Notes: a model not told the origin generated them from the sequence alone. Numbered from the stretch's first letter, positions 16,517 to 25,650 are shown. The stretch: DNA of 35,470 nt from Paenibacillus planticolens (GCF_013141725.1 NZ_WHNZ01000049.1:1-35470), one strand, 5' to 3'. Program-made: numbers and translations.

Positions 16517-17077
16517 ATGTCAAAGAGAATCCTAATTCTTACCGGCGATGCTGCAGAAGTCTTGGAAGTTTATTACCCTTATTTTCGAGTATTAGAAGAA
16601 GGGTATGAAGCCGTTATTGCTTCACCGACGAAGAAAGTGCTTCATACAGTCGTCCATGATTTTATCGAAGGCTGGGAAACCTACACAGAAAAGCCGGGGC
16701 ATCTGCTGCCGTCGGATATCGCTTTTGCTGACGTCGATCCTAGTCAGTTTGATGGGCTTATCATTCCAGGAGGCAGAGCCCCTGAATACATTCGTTCGAA
16801 TGAGCATGTTCCACGCATTATTCGTCATTTCCTTGAAGCTGAGAAGCCGGTGGGCGCTATTTGCCATGCTGCGCAAGTCTTTTCCGCTTTAAAAGACAAT
16901 CGCTACTTTGAAGGACGCACCATGACAGCATATACCGCTTGCCGTTTGGACATCGAGCAGCTCGGAGCCAAGTATGCAGCCGATACGCTTCATGTGGACG
17001 GGAACTTAGTCTCTGGTCACGCTTGGCCGGATTTACCGGGCTTCATGCGTGAGTTTTTGATATTACTTTCTAACTAA
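16517..17077 (+). CDS. DJ-1/PfpI family protein
   Basis: A 186-residue single-domain protein of the class I glutamine amidotransferase-like fold. The nucleophile elbow is GAICHAAQ with C116 followed by H117, and IIPGGRAPEYIR at 82-93 is typical of PfpI/YraA-type members. Family members act as deglycases, chaperones or peptidases; the sequence does not tell which. Start 16517 is preceded by AAGGAG, whereas the frame begins upstream without one. It is monocistronic, with a promoter at 16450-16478 and a strong terminator after it. Confidence 0.85.
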   Translation: MSKRILILTGDAAEVLEVYYPYFRVLEEGYEAVIASPTKKVLHTVVHDFIEGWETYTEKPGHLLPSDIAFADVDPSQFDGLIIPGGRAPEYIRSNEHVPRIIRHFLEAEKPVGAICHAAQVFSALKDNRYFEGRTMTAYTACRLDIEQLGAKYAADTLHVDGNLVSGHAWPDLPGFMREFLILLSN

Positions 17078-17131
17078 GCTGCAAAAGTTGTATATACCGG
17101 GGGCGTTCATCCAGTGGGTGTCGCCAAATAT

Positions 17132-17170
17132 AAAGACCAGTCCAAACACGCCGGTGTCAGACTGGTCTTT
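17132..17170. terminator. Bidirectional terminator between convergent genes
   Basis: A perfect 11-bp inverted repeat AAAGACCAGTC/GACTGGTCTTT with a 17-base loop sits between the PfpI gene and the N-acetyltransferase gene. The T-rich tail is stronger in the plus direction. Confidence 0.85.
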
Positions 17171-17177
17171 GTTTTCT

Positions 17178-18041
17178 TTATTTGTTCGTTAGCTTCTTCC
17201 AATCCTCATGCTGTTTCTTTACCCGCTTCCATAGCTCATCTCGTTCCAAGCCGGAGTAGGTGACAAGTCGTTCATTAAAAATAGACGACATGACCTCCAA
17301 CCAATGGTTTTGGCTCGCTATCTCGGTCGATTCAACACCGCTATGATCCCACTTTTTCCATACGCAGCCTCTGAGTTCATTGCTCTCTAGTGCATGCCTC
17401 TGTCGTAGAAGAAACAAATTGATCCAAGGCGAATCGCTTGACCGGCTGTAATATTCATGATTAGGTATAAATAAGTCTAAATCCTGTACAACCTCAGGCG
17501 AGTAGTCGACGCCGGCATAAGCATGAAGCGGATCATGTTCCAAGCGCCAACCGTGCTCAGCGACACTAGACGATGTTACTTGATACTTCGCAGGTCCCTG
17601 TTGATACTCCCCAAATTGCAGCGGCAGCGGCTCATAGGGCATATCGCCGAGTCCGACATCAACGATCCACGGCTCGATCTCCCCTGTTTCATTTCTCAAA
17701 CGGACCGTTACGCCCAGGTGAAATGAATTGATCCTCGGCTCCTCGCCGATTGGCTGAACGCCAGCTCTATGCCACGAAATTTGATAGCCTAAAGCCCGAA
17801 GAAGCGCAGCAAAAGCCCCATTCAAATGAAAACAATACCCGCTTCGATGATTGATCATAAGCTGAACCGTCTCCTGCACATCGATGGATGTCGGCCTACC
17901 CGCGTAAATATCAAGTGTTTGCCATGAAACATTGGCCACATGCGCTCTATGCAGATCAAACAAAAAAGCTCTGGTTGGAGCCTGAATCTCCTCAATGCCT
18001 ATTCGGTTCAAATAGGCCGTTATTTCTGTCTTCGTTAGCAT
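17178..18041 (-). CDS. nat: Arylamine N-acetyltransferase
   Basis: Transfers acetyl from acetyl-CoA to arylamines or hydrazines. The 287-residue protein carries the full catalytic triad: C70 in RSGYCFHLN, H108 in NSFHLGV and D128 in IVDVGLGD. Length and order match bacterial NAT enzymes. AGAAGGAGGG precedes two nearby ATGs, 18041 and the one six bases upstream out of the frame. The gene is isolated between the bidirectional terminator and a repeat-filled gap; its physiological substrate cannot be deduced. Bacilli often hold several paralogs. Confidence 0.9.
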   Translation of the reverse strand: MLTKTEITAYLNRIGIEEIQAPTRAFLFDLHRAHVANVSWQTLDIYAGRPTSIDVQETVQLMINHRSGYCFHLNGAFAALLRALGYQISWHRAGVQPIGEEPRINSFHLGVTVRLRNETGEIEPWIVDVGLGDMPYEPLPLQFGEYQQGPAKYQVTSSSVAEHGWRLEHDPLHAYAGVDYSPEVVQDLDLFIPNHEYYSRSSDSPWINLFLLRQRHALESNELRGCVWKKWDHSGVESTEIASQNHWLEVMSSIFNERLVTYSGLERDELWKRVKKQHEDWKKLTNK

Positions 18042-18173
18042 TCCATTCCCTCCTTCTACCCATCATTTTCAGCTATTTTTGCGGCCAACAGGATTATCCA
18101 ATTAAAATCAGTTTCCCACTCAAGCCTGATGGACAATATATTGGACAAAGGTTATGCGGAATTTCAACGAGAA

Positions 18174-18378
18174 GGAACTCTGGTCCTCTATTCTCCAATA
18201 TATGAGCAATATGACAAGTGAAAGGGAACTACGGTCCTCTATTTCACCGATTTTAGCCAAAATATAGCCTTTTGGGGCAAATAAGACCCTGTAGTTCCGT
18301 TCAAATGCCGAAATCCGCCCATTATGCATAAATAGCGCCCTCTGGTTCCCTCTTACGCTCGAATCCCCTGTAGTTCCC
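18174..18378. repeat. Dispersed palindromic repeat, copy B
   Basis: Same architecture as the copy at 5731: GGAACTCTGGTCCTCTATTCT at 18174, GGGAACTACGGTCCTCTATTT at 18224, the inverted AAATAAGACCCTGTAGTTCC near 18280-18298 and AAATAGCGCCCTCTGGTTCCC ending at 18350, plus an extra CCCTGTAGTTCCC at 18366-18378. It lies between the start of nat and the end of ileS. Between 18042 and 18173 I see nothing. Confidence 0.82.
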
Positions 18379-18393
18379 TGTATCTCCCTCCGC

Positions 18394-18479
18394 CTGGATG
18401 CCCTGTAAGCTACCTCTTACACCTGGATGCCCTGTAAGCTCCCTCTTACACCGGATTCCCTGCAAATCCTCTCTAACGC
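18394..18479. repeat. 29-base tandem repeat, about three units
   Basis: Two units starting CTGGATGCCCTGTAAGCT (18394, 18423) differ at one base; a third (18452-18479) is degraded. The core CCCTGTA and following CTCCCTCTTAC resemble the last arm of the adjoining palindromic repeat, so the array probably arose by local duplication of that end. Confidence 0.75.
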
Positions 18480-18510
18480 CTGATTTCGATGAGCGAACCA
18501 TCCTGCGAAC

Positions 18511-18550
18511 AAAAGAAGGGGCTACTCCCAAGTACCTGCGAGGCAGCCCT
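18511..18550 (-). terminator. Probable terminator of ileS
   Basis: Eleven bases after the ileS stop codon, the minus strand shows AGGGCT ... AGTAGCCC with interior GCC/GGG pairing, followed by the T-rich CTTCTTTTG. The stem is imperfect. Confidence 0.5.
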
Positions 18551-18561
18551 TTCCCCACTTT

Positions 18562-21500
18562 CTACTCAATCAGCAAAAGGCATTCATACTCACCGAACGA
18601 AACCTTCTCCATATTAGCCACTTGCGCATACCTGACTTCCGAAAGCAGCACATTCTCCTGCAAAACATGATCGAAACGCTCAAGCGCCGCTCTCAAACGA
18701 GCATCAACGTGAAGCGTCAAAATCACCCGTTTCTCAAGCGGTAAATCGAGCTTCTTGCGATAATCCTGAATGCCGCGGATCACTTCGCGAACAAGCCCTT
18801 CCTGCTCCAACTCCTCCGTGATGGCCGTATTCAAAGCAACATTGATTTGGTAACCCGCCGCGGAAGCAAAACCTGCTTTTCCTAGCTTTTCCACAAGGAG
18901 CTCATCCAGTGTGAGATGTATGGATTCGCCCTCAATGGTGACGTCCAAATATCCGTTATCAACGGCTTGTTTGGCATCTAGCGCGGAAAGCTGCTTCAAA
19001 AAGTTCTGGACGGGACCGACGAATTTTCCGTATTTTTTACCGGCAGCCTTTAAGTTTAATTTTAAACCATAGTCCACGAAGGTGCTCTCGTTCTTCTCCA
19101 TACGAATTTGTTTCACGTTAATTTCATCTTTGATGATGTCTTCAAATCGTTCCAGATTAAACGCACGGTCCAGCGTAACAATGAGCTCGGATAAAGGCTG
19201 ACGCGTTTTGATCCGGGTCTCGTTCCGAATGCTGTGGGCCAGCTCAACGATTTGGCGCGCGGTTGCCATATCGTTCTCAAGCGTCTCGTCGATCTCTTCT
19301 TCTTTCACCTTCGGGTAGTCAGCCAAATGAACGCTTCCTTCGCCGCCAAGGTTGCTGAAAATGTCCTCGGCAATGAGCGGGATGTAAGGGGCGGTCATCT
19401 TTGCGAATGTGATCAACACTTCGCGCAGCGTTTGGTAAGCCGCTACTTTATCCTCCGTCATTTGACTGCCCCAGAAACGGTCGCGAGAACGGCGAATGTA
19501 CCAATTGCTCAGCTCATCGACAAAAGCTTCCATATGTTTGGCCGGGTTCAGAAAATCGTAATCCTCCAGTCCCTTCAGGACGTTCCGCAGGGTGGTATTC
19601 AATCTGGATAGCACCCACCGGTCCAATTCGTTCCTCGACGCTTGCTGCGGGTAGTCTTCGGCTTTATATTGATCAATCATGGCATACAAGGTATAAAAAT
19701 AATGCGAATTGTTGATCGTATCCACCACTTTGGACTTCGCTTCGGCTACGATTTGCTTGGAAAAGCGCTTGCTGTTCCACGGTGCGCTATCAGCCAGCAG
19801 AGCCCAGCGGAAAGCATCCGCTCCGTATTCCTCTATGATTTCCCATGGATCAATGACGTTCCCTTTGCTTTTGGACATTTTCAGGCCGTTTTCATCCAAA
19901 ACATGCCCGGTTGAAATAACCGCCTTATAGGGCAGCTCTCCGTTATACAAAGTCGATACCGCCATCAGACTGAAAAACCAGCCTCTTGTTTGGTCAATGC
20001 CTTCGCAAATCATATCGGCAGGGTACTGTTCTTGGAACTGTTTCTTGTCACCGAAAGGATAGTGGTACTGTGCGAAAGGCATAGAGCCGCTGTCGAACCA
20101 CACATCGATCACTTCCGGCGTTCTATCCATGACTCCGCCGCAGGAGCAGCGCAATTTCACATCATCCACATAAGGTTTATGCAAATCCAAATTCTCATCG
20201 ATCGGCGTTATGGATTTTTCCTGCAGCTCCTTCCTGCTGCCAGGCGCATCCTCTGCCCCGCAATCCTGACAAAGCCACAGATTAAGCGGAGTCCCCCAAT
20301 AGCGGTTGCGGCTGATATTCCAATCGACCAGTTCCTCCAAAAACTTTCCGAACCGCCCTTCCTTGAGATGACCCGGATACCAGTTCACTTGATTGTTGTT
20401 TGCAATCAGTTGATCCTTCACGGCCGTCGTTTTGATAAACCAGCTTTCCATCGCATAGTAGAGAAGCGGAGATTTACAACGCCAGCAGAATGGATAGCTG
20501 TGCTCATACCGTTCCTTGGCAAACAGCAAATTGCGTTCGGACAAGCTTTTGACAATATCCACATCGCAATCCTTCACAAAGCGTCCGGCAAAATCAGCAA
20601 CCTGTTCGGTATAACGGCCGGCCTGGTTCACGACGTTGACAAAATCCAGCTCATGCTGACGGCACGTGCGATAGTCATCCTCACCATGCGCCGGTGCGAT
20701 ATGAACGATCCCGGTACCACTCGTATCGCTGACATAGTCCGCATCGACCACGATATGCCCCCGGTTCACACGGATGTAGCCGAAAGGCGGCTCATAGGTG
20801 GTTCCTACGAATTCCTCCCCTTTGTGCGTCGAGAGGATCTCATAATTCTCTTTCAATACTTTTTCTACAAGATTTTTGGCAATGATGTAGACCTTACCGT
20901 TATGTTTGGCTTTCACGTAGTCGATGTCCTTATTCACTGCAAGCGCAACGTTCGCCGGAAGTGTCCAAGGCGTCGTCGTCCAGGCGAGGAAAATTTCTTG
21001 GCCGTTCCTGCTGCGGAATTCCACCGTCGCGCTCAAATCTTTGACATCTTCATAGCCTTGAGCCACTTCGTGCGAGCTGAGCGTCGTTTGACAGTCAGGG
21101 CAATAAGGGCTGACACGATGGCCTTTGTAGAGGAGTTCTTTCTTATGAATCTCGGACAAAACGTGCCAAACGCTCTCGATATAATCATTCGTTAACGTCA
21201 CATAGGGGTTATCCATATCGGTCCAATACGCGATAGCTTCCGTCAGTTCCCGCCATTGCCTTTCGTATTCGAACACGCTGTCTTTGCACTTTTGAACGAA
21301 TTCGGCGATCCCGTATTTTTCAATTTCCTGCTTGCCTGAAATGCCCAACTGCTTCTCCACGCCAAGCTCGACGGGAAGGCCATGCGTATCCCATCCGGCT
21401 TTTCGCACGACGCGGTAACCTGACATCGTTTTGTAACGGCCGATAAAATCCTTAATTACGCGACCGAGCGCGTGACCGATGTGGGGCTTGCCATTGGCGG

Positions 21501-21642
21501 TAGGGGGTCCCTCATAGAAAACAAAATTCGGTTTGTCGCTCCGGTGATCGATCGATGCGTGGAACGTATCGTTTTGCTGCCAGCCCTTCAGGATACGCAG
21601 CTCGCGGGTCCTTGCTTTTTCTTTTACATCCACTTTTCTCAT
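18562..21642 (-). CDS. ileS: Isoleucyl-tRNA synthetase, type 2
   Basis: Charges tRNA-Ile. The 1026-residue protein has HIGH at 54-57 within GPPTANGKPHIGHALGR, and KMSKS at 588-592. Both the longer length (type 1 is about 920) and the GKPHIGH context fit the eukaryote-like type 2 group, which is known for low sensitivity to mupirocin. Zinc-like cysteine pairs occur internally (YCPDC, CWRC, CQDC) but the C-terminal zinc finger of type 1 is absent. I start at ATG 21642 because GAGAGAGG is nine bases before it; ATG 21651 overlaps that site. It is controlled by a T-box leader. A 401-codon frame on the opposite strand is a shadow. Confidence 0.93.
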   Translation of the reverse strand: MRKVDVKEKARTRELRILKGWQQNDTFHASIDHRSDKPNFVFYEGPPTANGKPHIGHALGRVIKDFIGRYKTMSGYRVVRKAGWDTHGLPVELGVEKQLGISGKQEIEKYGIAEFVQKCKDSVFEYERQWRELTEAIAYWTDMDNPYVTLTNDYIESVWHVLSEIHKKELLYKGHRVSPYCPDCQTTLSSHEVAQGYEDVKDLSATVEFRSRNGQEIFLAWTTTPWTLPANVALAVNKDIDYVKAKHNGKVYIIAKNLVEKVLKENYEILSTHKGEEFVGTTYEPPFGYIRVNRGHIVVDADYVSDTSGTGIVHIAPAHGEDDYRTCRQHELDFVNVVNQAGRYTEQVADFAGRFVKDCDVDIVKSLSERNLLFAKERYEHSYPFCWRCKSPLLYYAMESWFIKTTAVKDQLIANNNQVNWYPGHLKEGRFGKFLEELVDWNISRNRYWGTPLNLWLCQDCGAEDAPGSRKELQEKSITPIDENLDLHKPYVDDVKLRCSCGGVMDRTPEVIDVWFDSGSMPFAQYHYPFGDKKQFQEQYPADMICEGIDQTRGWFFSLMAVSTLYNGELPYKAVISTGHVLDENGLKMSKSKGNVIDPWEIIEEYGADAFRWALLADSAPWNSKRFSKQIVAEAKSKVVDTINNSHYFYTLYAMIDQYKAEDYPQQASRNELDRWVLSRLNTTLRNVLKGLEDYDFLNPAKHMEAFVDELSNWYIRRSRDRFWGSQMTEDKVAAYQTLREVLITFAKMTAPYIPLIAEDIFSNLGGEGSVHLADYPKVKEEEIDETLENDMATARQIVELAHSIRNETRIKTRQPLSELIVTLDRAFNLERFEDIIKDEINVKQIRMEKNESTFVDYGLKLNLKAAGKKYGKFVGPVQNFLKQLSALDAKQAVDNGYLDVTIEGESIHLTLDELLVEKLGKAGFASAAGYQINVALNTAITEELEQEGLVREVIRGIQDYRKKLDLPLEKRVILTLHVDARLRAALERFDHVLQENVLLSEVRYAQVANMEKVSFGEYECLLLIE

Positions 21643-21676
21643 GCGGGACATCCTCTCTCTTTTTAAAATAAAAAAC

Positions 21677-21960
21677 AAAAAAATCCCGCCCCCTAAGGGA
21701 CGAGATTCAACTCGCTATACCACCCTTGTTCCGAATGATCCATAACTCGATCCTCGGCACCTCCGCCTACGTACCATCATACGCGCCCCATGTAACGGCA
21801 GGATCCCGGGTCAGCTTACTCCAACAGCTTCAGCTTTCCTTCTCGGAGAGGATTTTCGGCTAAGTCTTGAACGTTGGCTTTCAGCACAATGGCCAACTCT
21901 CTGGGGGACAAGGGATTAGCGTACTCGATCTCGTCAATGAATTTACTCAGAACATTTAGT
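21677..21960 (-). ncRNA. T-box leader of ileS
   Basis: On the minus strand, upstream of ileS, the T-box sequence AAGGGTGGTATAGCG (within 21711-21730) is followed by an intrinsic terminator: a 10-bp stem 21697-21706/21683-21692 with loop TTAG and a seven-T run. Further upstream, AGAGAG at about 21897-21902 and the hairpin TTGGC...GCCAA fit stem I. A candidate isoleucine specifier ATC is at 21853-21851, but I could not fold stem I to prove it. Uncharged tRNA-Ile should favour the antiterminator. The base numbers of the leader's 5' end are approximate. Confidence 0.88.
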
Positions 21961-21967
21961 TAGTTCA

Positions 21968-21996
21968 GTTCTACACCTTTTTGAGCGAATTGTCAA
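21968..21996 (-). promoter_or_regulatory. Promoter of the T-box-ileS transcript
   Basis: Consensus -35 TTGACA (21991-21996) and -10 TAGAAC (21968-21973) are 17 bases apart on the minus strand, just upstream of the T-box leader. Confidence 0.7.
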
Positions 21997-22124
21997 ATAA
22001 ATAAGGGAAGTAAGGGCTGGGAACCGAATCTTTATTTATATCCAGACTTTACCAAGAAGTTGCCTACGGCACATGGGATAATGTCTCTATAAGCTGATTT
22101 AATGATGAGGTGGAGGTAGCCATA

Positions 22125-23111
22125 ATGTCAAAGTTTACGATTCGCAAGATGCGGCAACCGGACGATTATGCGGCGGTTGCATCGCTGCTAAATTTGATCT
22201 GGTCGGAGCCGACAACCGCTGAACGGCTGCAGAAAGACGAGGATAGTATTCCTCCCGGCAAGCTGCATTACAATGAAGAAGGCCAGCTGATGGGATGGGA
22301 CCGCCCCAAATGGGTGGCGGAAGACGAGCATGGACAAGTGGTGGGCTACGCAATTGCCTGGCGAGCTCCATGGACGGAGCCCGGGGAATTGAGCCATACC
22401 GTTGTCGTTCGCCCGGAAAACCGCGGGATTGGGATAGGAAGAGGCTTATACGATGCGCTCCGGCAGTGGGCATTTGAGGTCAGAGCCTCACGATTGATCG
22501 ACTACATGAGGGAAACGGACGAGAAATCGCTGGCTTTTGCGGAACGGCGGGGCTATGTGAAGGAGCGCCATACATTCGAATCCGTTCTGGATTTGGCAGC
22601 GTTCGATGGCGGCACGTTGTATGATTCGGTAAACGAAGCAGAGCAAGCCGGCATCCGGTTCATTACACTGGCCGATGAGCCTGGCGAAGACAACGAGAGA
22701 AAGCTGTATGAGCTTTATAAAATTACGCATCCGGATATTCCCGGCTACTCCGGCAGCTTCCCTTGGTTCGAGGAATGGAAAAAATGGAGCATCGGGCAAG
22801 CCGGCGTACGCCCGGAATGGATTCATATCGCCAAGGACGGCGATCGCTATATTGGCGTTGTCACGCTCCAGCAGAACGAGCAAACTCGGGCTATGTACCA
22901 TGAATTCACCGGGGTGCTTCCGGAATACCGGGGCCGCCGTATCGCACTCGCCCTCAAGATGCTCGGCGTGCAAACGGCTCGCGCATGCCAAGTTCCTTAT
23001 TTGCGTACACATAACGATTCCATGAATGGCCCTATGCTGCGAATAAACCGCGATCTGATCGGCTTCCGAGCGGAACCCGGGAGTTACAAAATGGTGTGTG
23101 AGCTCAAGTAA
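22125..23111 (+). CDS. Two-domain GNAT acetyltransferase
   Basis: A 328-residue protein with two GNAT-like halves. The N-terminal half holds a clear acetyl-CoA loop (VVRPENRGIGIGRGLYDAL), and the C-terminal half a second, GVLPEYRGRRIALALKM. Tandem GNAT proteins of this length in Bacillales are mostly of unknown substrate, with antibiotic and mycothiol enzymes as distant relatives. ATG 22125 is chosen since GGAGGT is seven bases ahead. It is transcribed alone and ends nine bases before the palindromic repeat copy C, which may terminate it. No clear promoter could be assigned. Confidence 0.8.
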   Translation: MSKFTIRKMRQPDDYAAVASLLNLIWSEPTTAERLQKDEDSIPPGKLHYNEEGQLMGWDRPKWVAEDEHGQVVGYAIAWRAPWTEPGELSHTVVVRPENRGIGIGRGLYDALRQWAFEVRASRLIDYMRETDEKSLAFAERRGYVKERHTFESVLDLAAFDGGTLYDSVNEAEQAGIRFITLADEPGEDNERKLYELYKITHPDIPGYSGSFPWFEEWKKWSIGQAGVRPEWIHIAKDGDRYIGVVTLQQNEQTRAMYHEFTGVLPEYRGRRIALALKMLGVQTARACQVPYLRTHNDSMNGPMLRINRDLIGFRAEPGSYKMVCELK

Positions 23112-23119
23112 TCGCCATG

Positions 23120-23178
23120 GGAAACGGAACTACATTCGGTCTGGCATTTGCAAAATAGCGAACTGTAGTTCCCTTTCC
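23120..23178. repeat. Dispersed palindromic repeat, short copy C (possible bidirectional terminator)
   Basis: GGAAACGGAACTACA (23120-23134) is complementary to TGTAGTTCCCTTTCC (23164-23178) except at one position. The interior AAAATAGCGAACTGTAGTTCC matches the last half-site of the longer copies. The element lies between the convergent GNAT and phnE genes and contains just the outer arms of the family. Confidence 0.8.
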
Positions 23179-23201
23179 ATGCGCAAAGGCGCACGCCGTG
23201 C

Positions 23202-24044
23202 TTACCCGTGAACCCTTAACTTCTTTTTAATTCTTCCGGCGATCAGCTCCAGCAAGATGGCAAACGCCAGGATGAGATACGTGATAGCTCCAATTTCCCG
23301 CACATCATAATAATATGAGCTGGCCATAAACATATCATACCCAATGCCTCCTGCTCCCGCCGCCGCCCCCATGGCTACTGCGACTGCGAAATTGATCTCA
23401 AAACGCATAAACGTCCATGAGATCAAGTAAGAGACAGACGATGGCAGGACGGCTTGAAACACAATTTGCCACCAATTGGCGCCGCTTGCTTTTAAAGCCT
23501 CGATTACCCCTTTGTCCAGCTCCTCGAACGATTCCGAGTAGGCTTTAACCAGGTAGCTGATGGAATGGAATGTCATTCCAATCACGGCTGCAACACTGCC
23601 TAACCCCGCTGCAACCGCAAAAATCAAAACCCACAAAACAGTGGGAACTGCTCTAATAAAAGCAACTATGCCTTTAATGACGATGGAAACCTTAGGATTG
23701 GAAAGATTCTGGGCAGCCAATAAGCCGAGGAACAAAGCGATGACTGATCCGAACAGCGTTGTCAGAAAAGCCAGTCCCAGTGTAATAGTCAACTGTTGAA
23801 CCGCCTCAACGAAGGAAAGGTGTTTGAAGAGCGGTTGGAAGAACATCGTTTTAACCGTGAGGGCTGTTGAATAGACGGCATCTAACAGCTCAATGTCCTT
23901 ATAGTCAAACGTAGCGAAGGCATACAGCGTCAATACCGCCAACGCAGCCAAAGTGAGCCGGATCACCACTGTTTGTTTGTTGAATGGCTTTCTCTTGATG
24001 TGCTCTTTGATGGAGACAGATTGTATAGCTTCTTGAAGTCCCAT
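23202..24044 (-). CDS. phnE: Phosphonate ABC transporter permease, second copy
   Basis: Membrane subunit of the phosphonate importer, about 281 residues, with a cytoplasmic N-terminus, around six hydrophobic spans and the permease EAA-like loop (SESFEELDKGVIEALKASGANWWQIVFQAVLP). It is not identical to the preceding permease, so the two probably form a heterodimer. Start ATG 24044 follows the stop of the first permease by one base; AGGAGGG is 12 bases upstream, slightly far, and ATG 24068 is an alternative. It is the last gene of the phosphonate block. Confidence 0.88.
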   Translation of the reverse strand: MGLQEAIQSVSIKEHIKRKPFNKQTVVIRLTLAALAVLTLYAFATFDYKDIELLDAVYSTALTVKTMFFQPLFKHLSFVEAVQQLTITLGLAFLTTLFGSVIALFLGLLAAQNLSNPKVSIVIKGIVAFIRAVPTVLWVLIFAVAAGLGSVAAVIGMTFHSISYLVKAYSESFEELDKGVIEALKASGANWWQIVFQAVLPSSVSYLISWTFMRFEINFAVAVAMGAAAGAGGIGYDMFMASSYYYDVREIGAITYLILAFAILLELIAGRIKKKLRVHG

Positions 24045-24045
24045 T

Positions 24046-24831
24046 TTACAAAATCGCCCTCCTAACATAGATAGAAACCGTTTCGATGAGAAAAATCGTG
24101 AGGACGATAACGAGGACGACCAAGGAGGCAGAGCTGTAATTTAGGCTTTTGTAGTATAAGCTGAAAAGAAAGCCGATACCGGTGCCTGTCAAAATGCCAA
24201 TCAATGTAGCCTGACGGATGTTTGTTTCCACCATGAACAAGATCCAGCTGAGCAGCTGCGGAATACTGGCAGGAAGCACCGATTGAAAAATGATCGGGAA
24301 ATAACCTGCCCCCGTCGACCGTAGTGCCTCAACCGAGCTGCTGCTTACTTCGTCAATCGACTCCATGAAGGCGCGCGTTAAGAAACCAAAGGACCCGAAG
24401 AAGAGCGCGAAATAGCCCGTCAGCACATTTTGCCCAAAAGAAATCAATAGAATCATTGACCATGCAGCGACATCAATATTGCGAAATATCGTCGCAATCG
24501 AACGGCTTACAAAACTGAAAACACCGCCCACGCCTGTCGTATGGGAGCCTGCGATCGCAAACAACATGGCGAATACGGCTGCAACTGCGGTTGCTGCGAT
24601 AGACACCAGTACCGTCTCAGTCAGGCTGCTCATAATGGCCGGAAGCCGCTTCATCGCTTTTTCATTGGGATAGAAGTTGCTAACCGCCCATTCAGCCGCT
24701 TTCGGTATCGAGGTGAAGCCCTTAATTACGTTATAGTTCGTAATCACAATAGCGATCACCGTCAGCGCCAGCAAGAACGTACAGAAGAGCAGCGTGTTCA
24801 TCCGCTTTCTGGCAAAAAAGTTATCCCGCAT
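24046..24831 (-). CDS. phnE: Phosphonate ABC transporter permease, first copy
   Basis: Permease of about 261 residues with an N-terminal basic segment, roughly six membrane spans and the EAA-like motif SSSSVEALRSTGAGYFPIIFQSVLP. It overlaps the end of phnC by 11 bases; GGAGG inside phnC precedes ATG 24831, so translation is coupled. Works with PhnC, PhnD and the second PhnE in phosphonate (or phosphite) uptake. Confidence 0.88.
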   Translation of the reverse strand: MRDNFFARKRMNTLLFCTFLLALTVIAIVITNYNVIKGFTSIPKAAEWAVSNFYPNEKAMKRLPAIMSSLTETVLVSIAATAVAAVFAMLFAIAGSHTTGVGGVFSFVSRSIATIFRNIDVAAWSMILLISFGQNVLTGYFALFFGSFGFLTRAFMESIDEVSSSSVEALRSTGAGYFPIIFQSVLPASIPQLLSWILFMVETNIRQATLIGILTGTGIGFLFSLYYKSLNYSSASLVVLVIVLTIFLIETVSIYVRRAIL

Positions 24832-25609
24832 ATTGGGCCTCCAGCTCGTCTGTTTGCTCTTCAAGCTCTGCGCCGTAAATCACAGATAGCTGATCGCGCT
24901 TGATCTTCGCCGGAGGTCCGTCATAGACAATCGTTCCCTTGTTCACACCGAGGATACGGTCCGAATATTTCAGCGCTGTATCCACCTGATGCAGGTTAAC
25001 GATAACCGTAATGCCCATGTTGGTAGAGATGGCGCGCAAGTAATCCATGATGACTTTGGAAGCATTCGGATCGAGAGAAGCGATGGGTTCGTCGCACAGC
25101 AGCATTTTGGGATCCTGCACCAAGGCACGGGCAATGCCTACCCTTTGCTTTTGCCCACCGCTCAGTTGGTCACAGCGTTTGTAAACCTGCTCTTCCAGCC
25201 CGAGAATTTTCAAAACCGCATAGGCCTGGCGCTTTTCCTCTTTGGAGTATAGCCCCAGCACTCCCTCCAGCGTGGACTTATAGCCAAGCCGTCCGTGCAG
25301 CACATTTTCGATGACGGTCAGCCTGTTCACCAAATTGTAGTGCTGAAAAACCATGCCCATCTGGGTTCTCAGCCGTTTCAACTCGCTCTTCTTAAAGTCC
25401 ATAATGTTCATGCCATCGAAAATAATTTCTCCGCTGCTGGCGTCGATCATCCGGTTAATACAGCGAAGGAGAGTTGACTTGCCCGCCCCGGAGGGTCCGA
25501 TAATCGACACGAACTCCCCTTCTCTCACCGTGAAATTAACATCAGATAACGCTCTTGTATCCGCGCCGTACTGCTTTGAAACCTGCTTGAATTCCAATAA
25601 CGTTGTCAT
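24821..25609 (-). CDS. phnC: Phosphonate ABC transporter ATP-binding protein
   Basis: ATPase of the importer, 262 residues, with Walker A GPSGAGKST, the signature LSGGQKQRVGIARAL, Walker B KMLLCDEPIASLD and a switch histidine in VNLHQVD. ATG 25609 has AGGGAG before it; an in-frame ATG at 25636 has no site. It begins 41 bases after the binding-protein gene. Confidence 0.92.
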   Translation of the reverse strand: MTTLLEFKQVSKQYGADTRALSDVNFTVREGEFVSIIGPSGAGKSTLLRCINRMIDASSGEIIFDGMNIMDFKKSELKRLRTQMGMVFQHYNLVNRLTVIENVLHGRLGYKSTLEGVLGLYSKEEKRQAYAVLKILGLEEQVYKRCDQLSGGQKQRVGIARALVQDPKMLLCDEPIASLDPNASKVIMDYLRAISTNMGITVIVNLHQVDTALKYSDRILGVNKGTIVYDGPPAKIKRDQLSVIYGAELEEQTDELEAQYAG

Positions 25610-25650
25610 AGCGGCTCCCTTAATCGGTTTTGTCATTCATGAGGATAGGC

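Noticed and set aside
18394..18479. Possible CRISPR array
   Set aside because: Units are directly adjacent with no spacers and only about three units; no cas genes nearby.
19990..21195. 401-codon frame antisense to ileS
   Set aside because: It is fully inside a well-supported gene on the other strand, has no ribosome binding site and has a shadow-like composition.
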